Counted from the first letter of the stretch, positions 1-9,809 are shown. The stretch is 64,000 nt of DNA from Fidelibacterota bacterium (GCA_018650795.1 JABIFG010000241.1:1-64000), one strand, 5' to 3'. Notes: generated from the sequence alone by a model not told the origin. Made by a program: numbers and translations.

Positions 1-178
1 ATCCTCCAAGATCAATCTGAAATATAGAACATATTCTGTGGAAATCAGCTTATTCTGATAAAAGAGGACAAATAATAATTCATCCAATTGAAGGATTGTC
101 AACAGCTACATTCAACTCCAATTGGATCCACAAAAAGATTTAAAGGTATCAGTGAGGTGAGGGTGGGTTCGCGGTAAT

Positions 179-210
179 AAAAAAGGCCACCCACTGGGGT
201 GACCTTTTTA
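179..210 (-). terminator. Rho-independent terminator of the outer-membrane-type gene
   Basis: A stem pairs AAAAAGGCCACCC with GGGTGACCTTTTT across a short loop, with one G-T wobble, and is flanked by A/T runs on both sides. It lies about 20 bases past the stop codon of the minus-strand gene that ends at 229. The A and T tracts would let it work in both directions. A very similar hairpin occurs at 54399-54430. Confidence 0.8.
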
Positions 211-228
211 TCACAATCTGTGAAGTAT

Positions 229-1359
229 TTATCTCATAGAAATACCAAACCCAGCTGTTACTACACTGTTAGTTGGTGTTTGACTTACATGAACATTAAA
301 GTAGGTCAGGGGAATCAATTTCAGATGTAAACCTGCACCAAATCTCATACCTGGATCAGGTTCCATGTCAAACTGGATACGATCGTTCTCAATACCGAAT
401 TCTGGATCCACATCATAACCAATGCTCAATGAACTCGTCTCATAAGCAGCATCCACATAAACACCCACACCAAATATTAGCAGGTTCATGGATTTACCAA
501 CCTGAAGACCGACTGACATGTTGGAAGATTCAATCAGATCACCAATACTCATCTGTGAATAGAATGCACCAGCAGTAATGTCTACAGGAAAAAGTGGGAT
601 TGGAATAAACTGATCAACATTGACACGCAGTCCACCACCATACATGCTGAAAGTACCAATATCTTCAAGTTCAGCTTCCGGGAAACCACGGATGGTCAGC
701 TCAATACCCATAGGCAGACCCAGAGCAATCTGGGGCATAACCAGTGGCAGGGCTGGTAGTCCAATTCCTGGAGGAAGGGGAAGATCCAGATTCATAGCAT
801 CTGTTTCGTTAGCCAAATCTGCATCAAGGATGGCCTGATCAACTAGACCAGGGATCAGTGCAGCATTCACACCCTGGCTTGTAAGCATTTCTGTCATCTC
901 TGTTCTGAGATGGTCTTCAAATAAACCAGCAAGATGAGTTGTATTGGTTACCAACAACCCGGCACTATCAGCGGGACCAAAAAAGGTTGGAGTTCGTGTA
1001 TCAGTTCCAAAGTAAATATCATCAAAAGAAAGTGATAGTGGATCGACATCATAACCGATAATTCCATCCAGGTCAAATTCCATGTCGGTTTGGCTAAGAG
1101 CAAAGTTAAAAAACTCACTTTCCTCAGGAACGGCAGAAACCATTGCCTTGACGCTAATATCAAAACCCAGCATCTTGTGAACGCGAGATCTGTGATACCA
1201 TCCAGAGTTCATTGATGCACCAAATGCATCCCCTAATGGCATCAAATACATCTCAGCATTGTCGCTGAGCATGGTGCCCAGGTTCTCCTCCAGAGTCTGC
1301 CCAAATGCACCGACAGCTAGGGTGAGCGTTAAAATTGAAACAAGTACCTTTTTAATCAT
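229..1359 (-). CDS. Secreted outer-membrane-type protein, DUF6588-like
   Basis: The 376-residue product starts with a clear Sec signal peptide (basic MIKK, hydrophobic core, AFGQ cleavage region). The rest is rich in glycine and in alternating hydrophobic/polar segments, and it ends in an aromatic/Arg residue pair, as in outer-membrane beta-barrels. The overall pattern resembles DUF6588-type proteins of FCB-group bacteria, recognised by eye only. The start at 1359 is preceded by AAGGAGGA, an excellent ribosome binding site. It appears monocistronic: a terminator follows and about 200 bases separate it from the upstream gene. Function is unknown. Confidence 0.75.
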   Translation of the reverse strand: MIKKVLVSILTLTLAVGAFGQTLEENLGTMLSDNAEMYLMPLGDAFGASMNSGWYHRSRVHKMLGFDISVKAMVSAVPEESEFFNFALSQTDMEFDLDGIIGYDVDPLSLSFDDIYFGTDTRTPTFFGPADSAGLLVTNTTHLAGLFEDHLRTEMTEMLTSQGVNAALIPGLVDQAILDADLANETDAMNLDLPLPPGIGLPALPLVMPQIALGLPMGIELTIRGFPEAELEDIGTFSMYGGGLRVNVDQFIPIPLFPVDITAGAFYSQMSIGDLIESSNMSVGLQVGKSMNLLIFGVGVYVDAAYETSSLSIGYDVDPEFGIENDRIQFDMEPDPGMRFGAGLHLKLIPLTYFNVHVSQTPTNSVVTAGFGISMR

Positions 1360-1562
1360 AAATCCTCCTTAAGAAAATTATTGTAATTGAATATCTTTCA
1401 ATATATGGATTAGTCTAACACAGTTCAAAGCCTGAATCACCCCCTGTGAGCCATGTCAATTCGCGGAAAAGTAAGTCTTAACTTAAAAATTGCCAGTACT
1501 AATTATTGCTATCTTATTGACAAAAAGGCTGCTTTGAAATAACAGTCTTGTTGGTGTCAGCG

Positions 1563-2141
1563 TCAAATTTTTAAGTCCCATTGACGTCTCAACTCATACA
1601 ACATAATGCCAAACGCCACCGCTACATTCATTGAGCTCTTCATGCCATTTTGGGGTAACTCGACAGCAAAATCACATTCCCTGACTATGTCGTCTTGAAC
1701 ACCGACACCCTCATTCCCCACCACAAAAACCAGGGGGAAGTCATAATTGACACTGGTGTAGGATTGACTCCTGGTCGTATGCTCCAGGGCAATGGCTGTA
1801 TAACCCCTGTGCTTCAGGGCACGAAGAGCTTCAACAGGGTCAGGGATGCTTCTCCAGGGAACAGAATATTCGGCCCCCAAGGCTGTTTTGGCAATCTCTT
1901 TACGGGGGGGTGAGGCAGTATAGCCACTAATAATGACCTCTTCCAGCCAGGCTCCATCGGCGGTTCTGAACATGGAACCAACATTAAACATGCTACGGAT
2001 ATTATCGAGGAGAGCCACCACGGGCATTCTGGGTCGTCGTTCCAGCTCGTCATAATCAGGGTTGTTATCCCGGAACACATTGTGGGGAATCGTTCTGAGG
2101 GGCTCCTCATAAATTTCTATTTTATTTTTTGATCTACTCAT
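1563..2141 (-). CDS. TrmH/SpoU-family RNA 2'-O-ribose methyltransferase
   Basis: It carries the SPOUT signature blocks: a DNIRSMFNVGSMFRTADG segment near the N-terminus, a central VVGNEGVGV block, and the SMNVAVAFGIMLYE block close to the end that forms the knotted SAM site. SpoU enzymes methylate ribose 2'-OH in tRNA or rRNA; the substrate here cannot be told. I chose the ATG at 2141 (MSRSKNK...). The frame is open to a GTG at 2195, but those 18 extra residues have no family-like sequence. Only a weak AGAG lies upstream of 2141. The short domain without an N-terminal L30e-like module resembles the TrmL/TrmH-small group. The neighbours look independently transcribed. Confidence 0.85.
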   Translation of the reverse strand: MSRSKNKIEIYEEPLRTIPHNVFRDNNPDYDELERRPRMPVVALLDNIRSMFNVGSMFRTADGAWLEEVIISGYTASPPRKEIAKTALGAEYSVPWRSIPDPVEALRALKHRGYTAIALEHTTRSQSYTSVNYDFPLVFVVGNEGVGVQDDIVRECDFAVELPQNGMKSSMNVAVAFGIMLYELRRQWDLKI

Positions 2142-2210
2142 AATTTCTCTATCCAAAACGTATCTATTACCCTTAGACCCTGCTCGGGGAGACACACTAG
2201 GTTATATGTG

Positions 2211-2273
2211 TCATGCTCTACCTGTCAAGTCGAAGCTTCAAAGTGTAGATTGGTGCCTGTCGAAGTATGACAC
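2211..2273. repeat. Degenerate copies of a GCCTGTCGAAG-type dispersed repeat
   Basis: Two imperfect copies of a TCATGCT...CCTGTCGAAG...ATGACA-like element occur here (2211-2239 and 2255-2273). The same family appears in better form at 33066-33127. The space is non-coding, between the SpoU methyltransferase and the small membrane protein gene. I recall this element type from intergenic regions of many unrelated bacteria; its function is unknown to me. Confidence 0.5.
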
Positions 2274-2355
2274 GACTATCCTCTGAATGTGACCTCTCGC
2301 AAAGCCTTAAGAGAGATAGTGTTATCTGATAACACCTTTAGTTTTTTACTCTAAA

Positions 2356-2390
2356 AACTCTTTGCGTTCTTTGCGATCTCTGCGGTTTCA
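2356..2390. repeat. CTTTGCG-type dispersed repeat
   Basis: The stretch consists of near-tandem units CTCTTTGCGTTCTTTGCGAT followed by CTCTGCGGTTT. A partial inverted counterpart (CTCGCAAAG) sits at about 2297. It lies just downstream of the minus-strand gene ending at 2400. Together with 2211-2273 it fills the roughly 200-base gene-free stretch. No coding potential is seen. Confidence 0.5.
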
Positions 2391-2399
2391 TATTTTCCA

Positions 2400-2756
2400 T
2401 CACGATATCTGATATTCCTTGATCAGCACCTTACGCAATGAAAATCCAGCATAGCCAGCCACGAGAGCAACGAGAAAGCCAATCAACCCGGTAGCTAAAG
2501 CCAGGATCAGACCAGATCCAATACCAATGACCTCAGAAATGCGAGTAACAATGATTTCTCCTCCATTTTGCCATTGGTATATCGCCATACCAAACCAGAG
2601 CAGGAAAATTCCCAGCCCGGAACCTGCTGAAGCCTTAAATGCTGAATCTCGCTCTAGAAAACCCAGGACCAACGGGACCAGGATAATCCACCACCAGGAA
2701 TAAAAGAGGATTTGTAGAATAAATACAGTTACAAGGGCTACTAAAATATTTATCAT
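2400..2756 (-). CDS. Small integral membrane protein, unknown function
   Basis: The 118-residue product is strongly hydrophobic with about four membrane segments (roughly residues 1-18, 20-38, 45-62 and 80-105) and a short polar C-terminus. It overlaps the preceding penicillin-acylase gene by four bases (ATGA), so it is translationally coupled and very probably the last gene of the minus-strand operon. I do not recognise a family. The constant pairing could mean it helps localise the acylase, but that is speculation. Confidence 0.7.
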   Translation of the reverse strand: MINILVALVTVFILQILFYSWWWIILVPLVLGFLERDSAFKASAGSGLGIFLLWFGMAIYQWQNGGEIIVTRISEVIGIGSGLILALATGLIGFLVALVAGYAGFSLRKVLIKEYQIS

Positions 2757-5179
2757 TGATAATTCCTTAAACGAGACAATGTGAGTTTTGAATTGTTTTC
2801 AATGTCAGTAGAATCCAGAAAATGAATGTCGTAATACTTACCCATGACCCAGTCCTTGACTGCATTGTCATAATAAGTTGAACCTGGGTTGCCTGACTGT
2901 CCGCCAGGATAAATAACCTTCGCGGCGGGTCTATCACCCATTTCTACCAACATACGCCAGGAGGGTCCATGGGTTTTCTTGGTGGCGTTGACAATGCCTC
3001 TGCCGCCGCCAGTGTAAAGACCAGTGCGACCAAGACCTTTTACAGAGAGTATATGATTGATATCGGTTCCCCGGGCGCGACCCAGCTCCCAGGCTTCACC
3101 ATATGCCCCAAGGTCCTCCTCAAGATCGCTGAGGGTTTTTCTGAAAGCTCGATTAATGATTTCTGACCGACCCTCTTTTTCGGGAGTATTGATATCATCA
3201 TAGTAAGCCAGTTTTGACTTCCTCAGGAGCAGTCTGGCCGTCACCGATCTAGTTGGAATTTTCCGGATTTCACCATAAATATTCAATTCATCATTCCAGA
3301 TTGCCTGCTCAATACGCTGCCACCACTGCTGATAAACCCAGGCTGCTTTCTCGTGTGGATCAGACACATAGTTCCAGCCTTGTAGATCATTGATAATGGC
3401 TTCCGTATCACCGGAATAGACCTCTACATCCAGTTGCTTGAGTAGAAATGGTAATATGAGTTCGGCCTGCTTATTAAAATTGTCCATATGCAGGTCCTGC
3501 ATATCTCCGAATTTAATCTTGTCCAAATGATCGAGACGATCATTGATGCGGGACCCTCTTTCATAATCATCATAATCCCAACCCAAATAGTACGGGTATT
3601 TTTTCCCAACTGGATTCTGGTTGGCTGAGCTGACATAGCCACTCCACGGATTTGAAATAGCCGGGAGCTGCTCATAGGGAATCCAGTCTCGCCATTCCCC
3701 AATGGTGTCCCTGCCCGCTCGCACAAATTTGCCCTGATCCAATCCGCGCAAGGGATACTTTCCGTTGTGGCGAATTGCGATATCACCGTCTCTGGTAATC
3801 ATGGCAAAGTTTTGGCCTGGCGATTCAAAGGCTTCAGCGGCAGTGTAAAAGGTCTCTCTATCCGTAGCAAGGTTCATATTACGGATAGCGATCATTTCAT
3901 TGCTGGGATCATGAGCTGACCAACGCATGGCCAGTCCCGCGGGGTGCCCATTTTCCAATTTATTTTCACCAAAATGAACCAGGTGTCCAAAGCGTGTGAC
4001 GGCAAAACTATCCAGCACTGTGTCCCCATCCCTGACAAATATTTCTTCAATTCGTAGGTCTGATTTGATCCATTCATCCATGTAGAGATACTCGGTATAC
4101 GAATCATCTTTAAATTCGATTTCAAACCAATCCATGACATCACTACCAGCATTGGTGACCCCCCAGGCGACATCTTTATTAAACCCGACGATAACTGCAG
4201 GGGCTCCAGGCATGGAAACACCATAAACATTCATATCAGGAGTCGTCAATTGAATTTCATACCAGATTGATGGCAAATTTAATCCAAGATGGGGATCATT
4301 GGCCAACATGGGGTAGCCCGAAGCTGTTTTAGTGCCAGAAACAGCCCAGTTATTACTGCCATTATCCGGGTCAGGTTCACTTTTTCTGAGATCACGTACA
4401 AACTGTGGAATAAACGAAGGTGGAATGGAATCTGGCTCCATGGCATCAAAACGCCAGGGTTTAGCCGCTGGAATAACTGGATCAGTGCGTGGCGTGTTTT
4501 CTGGATAATAAGTATTAACAAATTCCTCGCCCAGGGTGGCCTGGATGATGCTCATATCCATTTCTGAATTACGTCCAGTTAAATCCCAGGCCATAAATTT
4601 TAATAACAGAGCTGTCTTCATCGTCGACCAAACTTCTGGCTCATAATTGAGGAGTTTGTACTCAAGTGGAAGGGTGGCTGGTGTGAGGGACTCGATCCAG
4701 GCGTTTACGCCATTTGCATAAGCCTGAAGTATGATATGAGTTTCAGGGTCTTCACTCATGTACTGGATCGTAGTTTCGGCTGCCATTAATAAACCACGAC
4801 GTCGCTGCAGCCTGTCAAATTCTACTGCTTTTTCACCAATAATTTCAGAAACACGGCCCGCTGCCACATGGGTTTGAAACTCCATTTGCCAGAGACGATG
4901 TCGGGCAGTTAAAAAGCCCTGAGCGAAATAAATGTCATAGGTGTTTTCTGCAAAAATATGTGGGACATGACGCTCATCCCAAACTACCTGTACCTCATCC
5001 CGAAGTCCTTTTACATCAAGAACTTCATCAATATGGTCCAACTTTTCACCATTTTGCCAAAATCCTGCGAAGGGGTTCAAAAATTTTCCAAGAGGTGGTA
5101 TACTGCCCTGACTATTGTTCAATAGATTAAATAGAATAAGCAAGACGACAAAGGCCAGGATGGTTTTAAAAAGCCTCAT
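2753..5179 (-). CDS. Penicillin acylase family (S45) Ntn-hydrolase
   Basis: The 808-residue length suits the S45 family, in which a precursor is self-cleaved to alpha and beta chains. The signature GSNNWAVSG is present with the predicted nucleophile Ser275 at the new beta-chain N-terminus, followed by LANDPHL. An N-terminal hydrophobic stretch (residues 4-20) is a signal peptide or anchor, so the enzyme should act in the periplasm. Family members cleave amide bonds of N-acyl compounds, including acyl-homoserine lactones and acylated amino acids; the substrate here is unknown. It overlaps the HAD gene upstream and the membrane gene downstream by four bases each. Confidence 0.92.
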   Translation of the reverse strand: MRLFKTILAFVVLLILFNLLNNSQGSIPPLGKFLNPFAGFWQNGEKLDHIDEVLDVKGLRDEVQVVWDERHVPHIFAENTYDIYFAQGFLTARHRLWQMEFQTHVAAGRVSEIIGEKAVEFDRLQRRRGLLMAAETTIQYMSEDPETHIILQAYANGVNAWIESLTPATLPLEYKLLNYEPEVWSTMKTALLLKFMAWDLTGRNSEMDMSIIQATLGEEFVNTYYPENTPRTDPVIPAAKPWRFDAMEPDSIPPSFIPQFVRDLRKSEPDPDNGSNNWAVSGTKTASGYPMLANDPHLGLNLPSIWYEIQLTTPDMNVYGVSMPGAPAVIVGFNKDVAWGVTNAGSDVMDWFEIEFKDDSYTEYLYMDEWIKSDLRIEEIFVRDGDTVLDSFAVTRFGHLVHFGENKLENGHPAGLAMRWSAHDPSNEMIAIRNMNLATDRETFYTAAEAFESPGQNFAMITRDGDIAIRHNGKYPLRGLDQGKFVRAGRDTIGEWRDWIPYEQLPAISNPWSGYVSSANQNPVGKKYPYYLGWDYDDYERGSRINDRLDHLDKIKFGDMQDLHMDNFNKQAELILPFLLKQLDVEVYSGDTEAIINDLQGWNYVSDPHEKAAWVYQQWWQRIEQAIWNDELNIYGEIRKIPTRSVTARLLLRKSKLAYYDDINTPEKEGRSEIINRAFRKTLSDLEEDLGAYGEAWELGRARGTDINHILSVKGLGRTGLYTGGGRGIVNATKKTHGPSWRMLVEMGDRPAAKVIYPGGQSGNPGSTYYDNAVKDWVMGKYYDIHFLDSTDIENNSKLTLSRLRNYQ

Positions 5180-5808
5180 AACAAATACCCCAATTCTGGA
5201 AAGCGTTGACTCAATTCCTGGCTAAAGCTGGAAAAATCTACATAATGAATAGTATTGATGCCCTGATTTTGGGCGGCCTGGACATTTGCCTCCAAATCAT
5301 CAATAAACAGGATCTCTTCCGGGCGAAAACCACTCTTTTTGATGGCAATTTCATAAATCAGGGGTTCCGGCTTCATGCTACCCACCATAAAACTGTAAGT
5401 GCCCCCTTCTACACATTTCATAAAGGGGAAATCCTGCATAAGCAGGTCATAATGAAAATCATTTGTGTTACTCAAAAGCCAAACCGGGAAATCTTTGGTT
5501 ACTCGTTCGAGAAAAGCCATGCTTTCTGTACATGGGAACAGAACATCAAGCCAGAACCCTTTGAAGGTTTCCATATCCATAGTATGCTTGCTATCATAAT
5601 TGATGAGGAGTTGCTCATAAAACTGATTTGAGGTCAAATAACCTTTTTCATAATCATTTAGTAACTCCCTGGTCATTCCCTGTCTGATTTTTTCAGTACT
5701 TACTCCCAATTTTCGAGACAATTTCTGAATGGAATCGCTGGAATCAACTTTGACCAGGACACCTCCGATATCAAAGAAGATGGTCTTTATTATTTGATGG
5801 GGATTCAT
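5176..5808 (-). CDS. HAD-superfamily hydrolase (IA/YihX-like)
   Basis: The N-terminal motif I is FFDIGGVLV, in which the second Asp of DxDxT/V is replaced by Gly, as in a subset of haloacid dehalogenase-like proteins. Motif II is LLSNTND, the conserved Lys lies in VGSMKPEP, and motif III is ILFIDDLEANV. The alpha-helical cap lies between motifs I and II, as in class IA phosphatases acting on small phosphorylated molecules. I prefer the ATG at 5808. A GTG at 5838 would extend it by 10 residues and overlap the glycosyltransferase gene by 14 bases. Its stop overlaps the penicillin-acylase start by four bases. Confidence 0.85.
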   Translation of the reverse strand: MNPHQIIKTIFFDIGGVLVKVDSSDSIQKLSRKLGVSTEKIRQGMTRELLNDYEKGYLTSNQFYEQLLINYDSKHTMDMETFKGFWLDVLFPCTESMAFLERVTKDFPVWLLSNTNDFHYDLLMQDFPFMKCVEGGTYSFMVGSMKPEPLIYEIAIKKSGFRPEEILFIDDLEANVQAAQNQGINTIHYVDFSSFSQELSQRFPELGYLL

Positions 5809-5824
5809 AGTGAAATCTAAAATT

Positions 5825-6769
5825 CTAGAGCGTTTCACGGGAAGTCGTACGTTGCCCTTTGAAAAGCAGCAAAACCGCCAGCCTGGGAATCAGGGAAAGA
5901 TAGAGTAACATGCCTACAATAAAGTTCAAGGGTTGCTGATACATCCGGGTGAAGTGCTTCTCAAAATACCTGAAAAATGAAACATGCGAACTTACTGTCA
6001 TCTTCATTTTTACTTGTTTGACACTGACACCGCCAAGATGTTGGATGGTATACTCTGGTAGATACCAGATGGCATAACCTGCATCCTTAATACGTTTACA
6101 GAGATCCACATCATTAAAAAACATGGGGAAATTTTCGTCAAAACCATGTAAAGATCTCAAAAGATCTCCACGAACCAACAAGGCTGCTCCGGCAGGCTGA
6201 TCTACCTCTTGACGGGTTTTGTGATCAAAATCTCCCATCTTCCAGCCATTGAACTGCCGGTTTCCCGGAAAAAGGTTTGCCAGACCAAAAACATTATAGA
6301 TGACATCGCTATGCCTGGGGAAACGTCGACAGGTTCTCTGGACGCGACCATCTGGAAACTGTAATTGTGGCGCTACAACACCAATTTTTCCATCCTTTTC
6401 TAGTTCAATCAACAAGCCCTTTAAAACACCACTTTGAAGAATCGTATCAGGGTTCAGAATAAGGATATGTTGCCCCCTGGCCATTTCCAGACCTTGATTA
6501 TTCCCTACAGCAAAGCCGCGGTTTGTACGATTTGTTTCAATCTGGAGCTTGGCGTTCCGGGATGAGAACTCGTCCAAAATTGAAACCGTTTCATCAGTAG
6601 AGTGGTTATCAACGACAATGACTTCAGCATTTAGTTGATTGAGTTCCTGCAACACACTATCCATACAGACTCTAATTGTCGAGCTGGAATTGTAGGTAAC
6701 GATGAGAATAGATAGTTGAATCGGGGATTCCCTCTCCGCGAGTGCTTCCCCCGGTTGAAATTCAGGCAT
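5825..6769 (-). CDS. Family 2 glycosyltransferase, rhamnosyltransferase-like
   Basis: A GT-A fold is indicated by LSILIVTYNSSS at residues 18-29, a VVDNHSTDET nucleotide-sugar motif, ILNPDT (the DXD-equivalent), and an FDENFPMFFNDVDLCKRI acceptor-side block. The C-terminus has a hydrophobic stretch (about residues 280-300) that probably tethers it to the inner membrane. Such enzymes add sugars to cell-surface polysaccharide or LPS. It is followed within the same operon by the HAD gene and lies 17 bases after the TPR gene. The acceptor cannot be deduced. Confidence 0.9.
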   Translation of the reverse strand: MPEFQPGEALAERESPIQLSILIVTYNSSSTIRVCMDSVLQELNQLNAEVIVVDNHSTDETVSILDEFSSRNAKLQIETNRTNRGFAVGNNQGLEMARGQHILILNPDTILQSGVLKGLLIELEKDGKIGVVAPQLQFPDGRVQRTCRRFPRHSDVIYNVFGLANLFPGNRQFNGWKMGDFDHKTRQEVDQPAGAALLVRGDLLRSLHGFDENFPMFFNDVDLCKRIKDAGYAIWYLPEYTIQHLGGVSVKQVKMKMTVSSHVSFFRYFEKHFTRMYQQPLNFIVGMLLYLSLIPRLAVLLLFKGQRTTSRETL

Positions 6770-6786
6770 TATTTACTACTGTTGAC

Positions 6787-7836
6787 TTATTTGTTGCCGT
6801 TACGAACCATGAGTTCTCGAATATCTTTTTCCTCTTGGTCAATACGTTCTGTATCACTTGATTTCTCACGGAGAAAGGCCAGTACTTCCAATGCATTTTC
6901 ATACATCCCTTGATCTTTAAAAATCTGCATGAGAGTAAAGGTCGCCATGGAGCGGTTAATATTGTGTTTAATGGCTGGTTTTTTCGGTGGCAGGGGTACT
7001 TCCTGTGGGGGTGATTGAGGTGGTGGAGCCGGCGGCACATGCGATTCACCAGAATCTGTCATTGTTTCAGCCTGCCTTATAGCCTCTTCCAGAGGAGGGG
7101 TCGTGTCAGGAATTTCATATTCAGGAATTGGTGGTTCTGCCTTTACATCTAAACCTGGCTCTACAAATTCTTTTTCTGGTACGGCTTGAGGTTCTGGAGC
7201 CGGTTGAGGAGTCGGTTGCGGAGCAGGCTGGGGGGGGGTCTGCTGGACTGGTTCAGGTGGGGTGTATTCCATCTCAGGTGGTACTGCATCAGGGAGTGCT
7301 AACGGGTTTTCCTCTTCCTCATCAAGGGGCATGGTTTCCACAAGTGCGGAACGCTCAAGCCCTGAGGCTAGTTCTTCCAAAAATTTATATTCACCCGGTT
7401 GAACAACATAATTGCGAGAATTTGGAAATTTGTTGTAGAATTGGACGGTATCGGGGTGGCCTGGCAAGGCTTTATTTAACAAATAAATCAGAAAAGCAAT
7501 CTGCTGGGGTTCCATTGTATCACCAAGGTTTTTGATCACCTCAATAATCACGCCAGGGAAGGGTTCTTTGGTCAAGATGCATTCAATCATCTGCTTCATT
7601 GAATTTGTGACTTCCCCTTTGGCCAGATAAATCTCGCCCATAAGCTTGTGTAAAACACCACGGCTTTCCACATTCTGGATTCCAAGCAAGCAAATACTTA
7701 AGGCTCGGTTAAGCTCTCCGGCCTCCATGTTTTGTCGTGCGTACCAGGCAAATAACGTCGACTGGGGATTCTTCAGCAGGTAGGCTTCCAGGCTCTCCTG
7801 CTTTTTTAATAGTTCATCTCGATTTCTGGTATCCAC
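6787..7836 (-). CDS. TPR-like protein with a proline-rich linker
   Basis: Residues 1-140 are helical-repeat-like, with tetratricopeptide spacing (for example LFAWYARQNMEAGELNRAL). Residues about 165-270 form a low-complexity Pro/Glu/Gln linker with PQPAP-type repeats. The last 55 residues form one more TPR-like hairpin (MYENALEVLAFL). There is no signal peptide, so it is likely cytoplasmic. It sits between the carboxyltransferase and the glycosyltransferase in the minus-strand run. It is probably a scaffold, with no enzymatic motif. Confidence 0.75.
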   Translation of the reverse strand: MDTRNRDELLKKQESLEAYLLKNPQSTLFAWYARQNMEAGELNRALSICLLGIQNVESRGVLHKLMGEIYLAKGEVTNSMKQMIECILTKEPFPGVIIEVIKNLGDTMEPQQIAFLIYLLNKALPGHPDTVQFYNKFPNSRNYVVQPGEYKFLEELASGLERSALVETMPLDEEEENPLALPDAVPPEMEYTPPEPVQQTPPQPAPQPTPQPAPEPQAVPEKEFVEPGLDVKAEPPIPEYEIPDTTPPLEEAIRQAETMTDSGESHVPPAPPPQSPPQEVPLPPKKPAIKHNINRSMATFTLMQIFKDQGMYENALEVLAFLREKSSDTERIDQEEKDIRELMVRNGNK

Positions 7837-7856
7837 TTGAAACCTCTCTCCCTGAA

Positions 7857-9407
7857 TTACAGCGGGATATTTCCGTGTTTTTTTTGTGGGTTTGAATCAA
7901 CTTTATTTTCTAGCATTTCAAAAGCCCTGATCACCTTTAAGCGGGTTTGATTCGGCTCAATAACTTCATCGACATAACCGCGTTCTGCAGCTGAATATGG
8001 ATTGGCAAATTTCTCTGAGAATTCATTGGTGAGCCGCTCTAATACTTCCTCAGGGTCATCCGCTTTGGCGATCTCTTTCCTGAAGATGATTTCAGTTGCC
8101 CCTTTGGCACCCATGACTGCGATTTCTGCACAAGGCCAGGCAAAATTGATATCCCCGCGAATATGTTTGGAGTTCATCACATCATAGGCCCCGCCATAAG
8201 CTTTCCTGGTAATAACGGTGACTCTGGGGACTGTTGCTTCGGCAAATGCATATAGAAGTTTCGCTCCATGGCGGATAATACCACCCCACTCCTGATCTGT
8301 TCCAGGCAGAAAGCCCGGGACATCCTCAAAGGTAAGCAGGGGAATATTGAAGGCGTCACAGAACCGTACAAATCGAGCCCCCTTGACGGCAGAATCAATA
8401 TCCAGAACACCGGCAAGATGAGCGGGTTGATTAGCAAGAACCCCTACCGATTTTCCATTCAAGCGAACAAAACCAACCACCATATTCATGGCAAATTCAT
8501 CATGCACTTCGTAGAACTCACCATTATCTACAATACTATGAATGACATCTTTCATATCATATGGTTTATTTGGGTTTTCCGGGACAATTGTGTCCAGCGC
8601 TTCATCAGCTCGATCAATGGGATCATCGCATTGAATGGCTGGTGGATCCTCAAGATTGTTCTGGGGAATAAAGCTTAATAATCTCTTAATGCCTTCGATG
8701 ACTTCAATTTCATTATTACAGGTAAAGTGGCTGACACCACTCTTTGAACCATGGGCTATTGCGCCACCCAGGTCTTCTTTGGTGACTTCTTCGTGGGTGA
8801 CCGTTTTGACTACCTCGGGACCAGTAACAAACATGTAGCTCGTCCCCTTGGTCATGAAGATGAAATCTGTGATGGCGGGTGAATACACAGCTCCACCGGC
8901 ACAGGGTCCCAGGATGGCTGATATCTGCGGTACCACGCCACTCATCAGTGTATTTCTCAGAAAAATATCTGCGTAACCTGCCAGACTAACCACACCTTCC
9001 TGAATTCGCGCTCCCCCACTATCGTTTAAGCCAATCACTGGGGCACCAACTTTGGCGGCCAGATCCATGACTTTGACAATTTTTTCGGCGTAGGCTTCAG
9101 AAAGCGAGCCACCCATAACGGTAAAATCCTGACTGAAAACGAAAACGGTGCGACCATCAATGGTACCATGACCCGTCACCACACCATCCCCTAGAAATTT
9201 TTGTTTTTCCAGCCCGAAATTAGTCGAGCGATGAGTCACCAACATACCCATTTCTTCAAATGAGCCAGCATCTAAAAGAAGATCAAGTCTTTCCCGGGCT
9301 GATAATTTTTGTTTGGCGTGCTGGGCATCCAAGCGATCCTGCCCGCCGCCAAGCAGTGCTTCTGCTTTAAGCTTGTTGAGTTGTTCCAGTCGGTCTCTAC
9401 GATTCAT
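7857..9407 (-). CDS. Acyl-CoA carboxylase carboxyltransferase subunit (PccB/MmdA family)
   Basis: The 516-residue protein has the two crotonase-like carboxyltransferase domains. The N-half shows [19 protein letters not shown] and the oxyanion-type [12 protein letters not shown]; the C-half shows [10 protein letters not shown] and [11 protein letters not shown]. This size and these motifs fit propionyl-CoA carboxylase beta or the methylmalonyl-CoA decarboxylase alpha subunit, which move a carboxyl group between biotin and propionyl-CoA/methylmalonyl-CoA. The gene begins immediately after the stop of the B12-binding subunit gene, which points to the methylmalonyl-CoA pathway. No biotin carrier or biotin carboxylase gene is in the window. 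The exact choice between PccB and MmdA is not resolvable here. Confidence 0.93.
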   Translation of the reverse strand: MNRRDRLEQLNKLKAEALLGGGQDRLDAQHAKQKLSARERLDLLLDAGSFEEMGMLVTHRSTNFGLEKQKFLGDGVVTGHGTIDGRTVFVFSQDFTVMGGSLSEAYAEKIVKVMDLAAKVGAPVIGLNDSGGARIQEGVVSLAGYADIFLRNTLMSGVVPQISAILGPCAGGAVYSPAITDFIFMTKGTSYMFVTGPEVVKTVTHEEVTKEDLGGAIAHGSKSGVSHFTCNNEIEVIEGIKRLLSFIPQNNLEDPPAIQCDDPIDRADEALDTIVPENPNKPYDMKDVIHSIVDNGEFYEVHDEFAMNMVVGFVRLNGKSVGVLANQPAHLAGVLDIDSAVKGARFVRFCDAFNIPLLTFEDVPGFLPGTDQEWGGIIRHGAKLLYAFAEATVPRVTVITRKAYGGAYDVMNSKHIRGDINFAWPCAEIAVMGAKGATEIIFRKEIAKADDPEEVLERLTNEFSEKFANPYSAAERGYVDEVIEPNQTRLKVIRAFEMLENKVDSNPQKKHGNIPL

Positions 9408-9809
9408 TTATCGATTTTCCTGAACCCATTTGGTGATATAGTCATTGATTTCCATGAGGCTGGCACCGGGACCAAACAAGCGTCCTACACCAAGCTTATT
9501 CAATTCATTCATATCCGAATCCGGGATAATTCCTCCACCTGTAAGCAAAACATCATTGAGACCTTCTGCTTTCATCAATTCAAGGACCCTGGGGAAGATG
9601 GTCATATGTGCCCCTGATAAAATACTCAAGGCGACGATGTCAGCATCTTCCTGGACCGTGGCAGCAACAATCATTTCAGGCGTTTGTCTCAAGCCAAGAT
9701 AGATGACCTCCATACCAGCGTCCCTAAATGAATTTGCCAGCACTTTTGCCCCGCGGTCGTGGCCATCCAAACCAGGTTTTGCCAGAATGACTCTAATTTT
9801 CCGTTCCAT
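9408..9809 (-). CDS. Cobalamin-binding subunit of methylmalonyl-CoA mutase
   Basis: This 133-residue stand-alone B12 domain carries DGHDRG (the DxHxxG motif whose His coordinates cobalt), the LSIL segment and the TGGG loop that hold the nucleotide tail. It matches the small C-terminal domain of methylmalonyl-CoA mutase, which in some bacteria and archaea is a separate subunit. The mutase interconverts succinyl-CoA and (R)-methylmalonyl-CoA. The large catalytic subunit is not in the window. Its stop abuts the carboxyltransferase start, and it heads the seven-gene minus-strand run. Confidence 0.93.
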   Translation of the reverse strand: MERKIRVILAKPGLDGHDRGAKVLANSFRDAGMEVIYLGLRQTPEMIVAATVQEDADIVALSILSGAHMTIFPRVLELMKAEGLNDVLLTGGGIIPDSDMNELNKLGVGRLFGPGASLMEINDYITKWVQENR

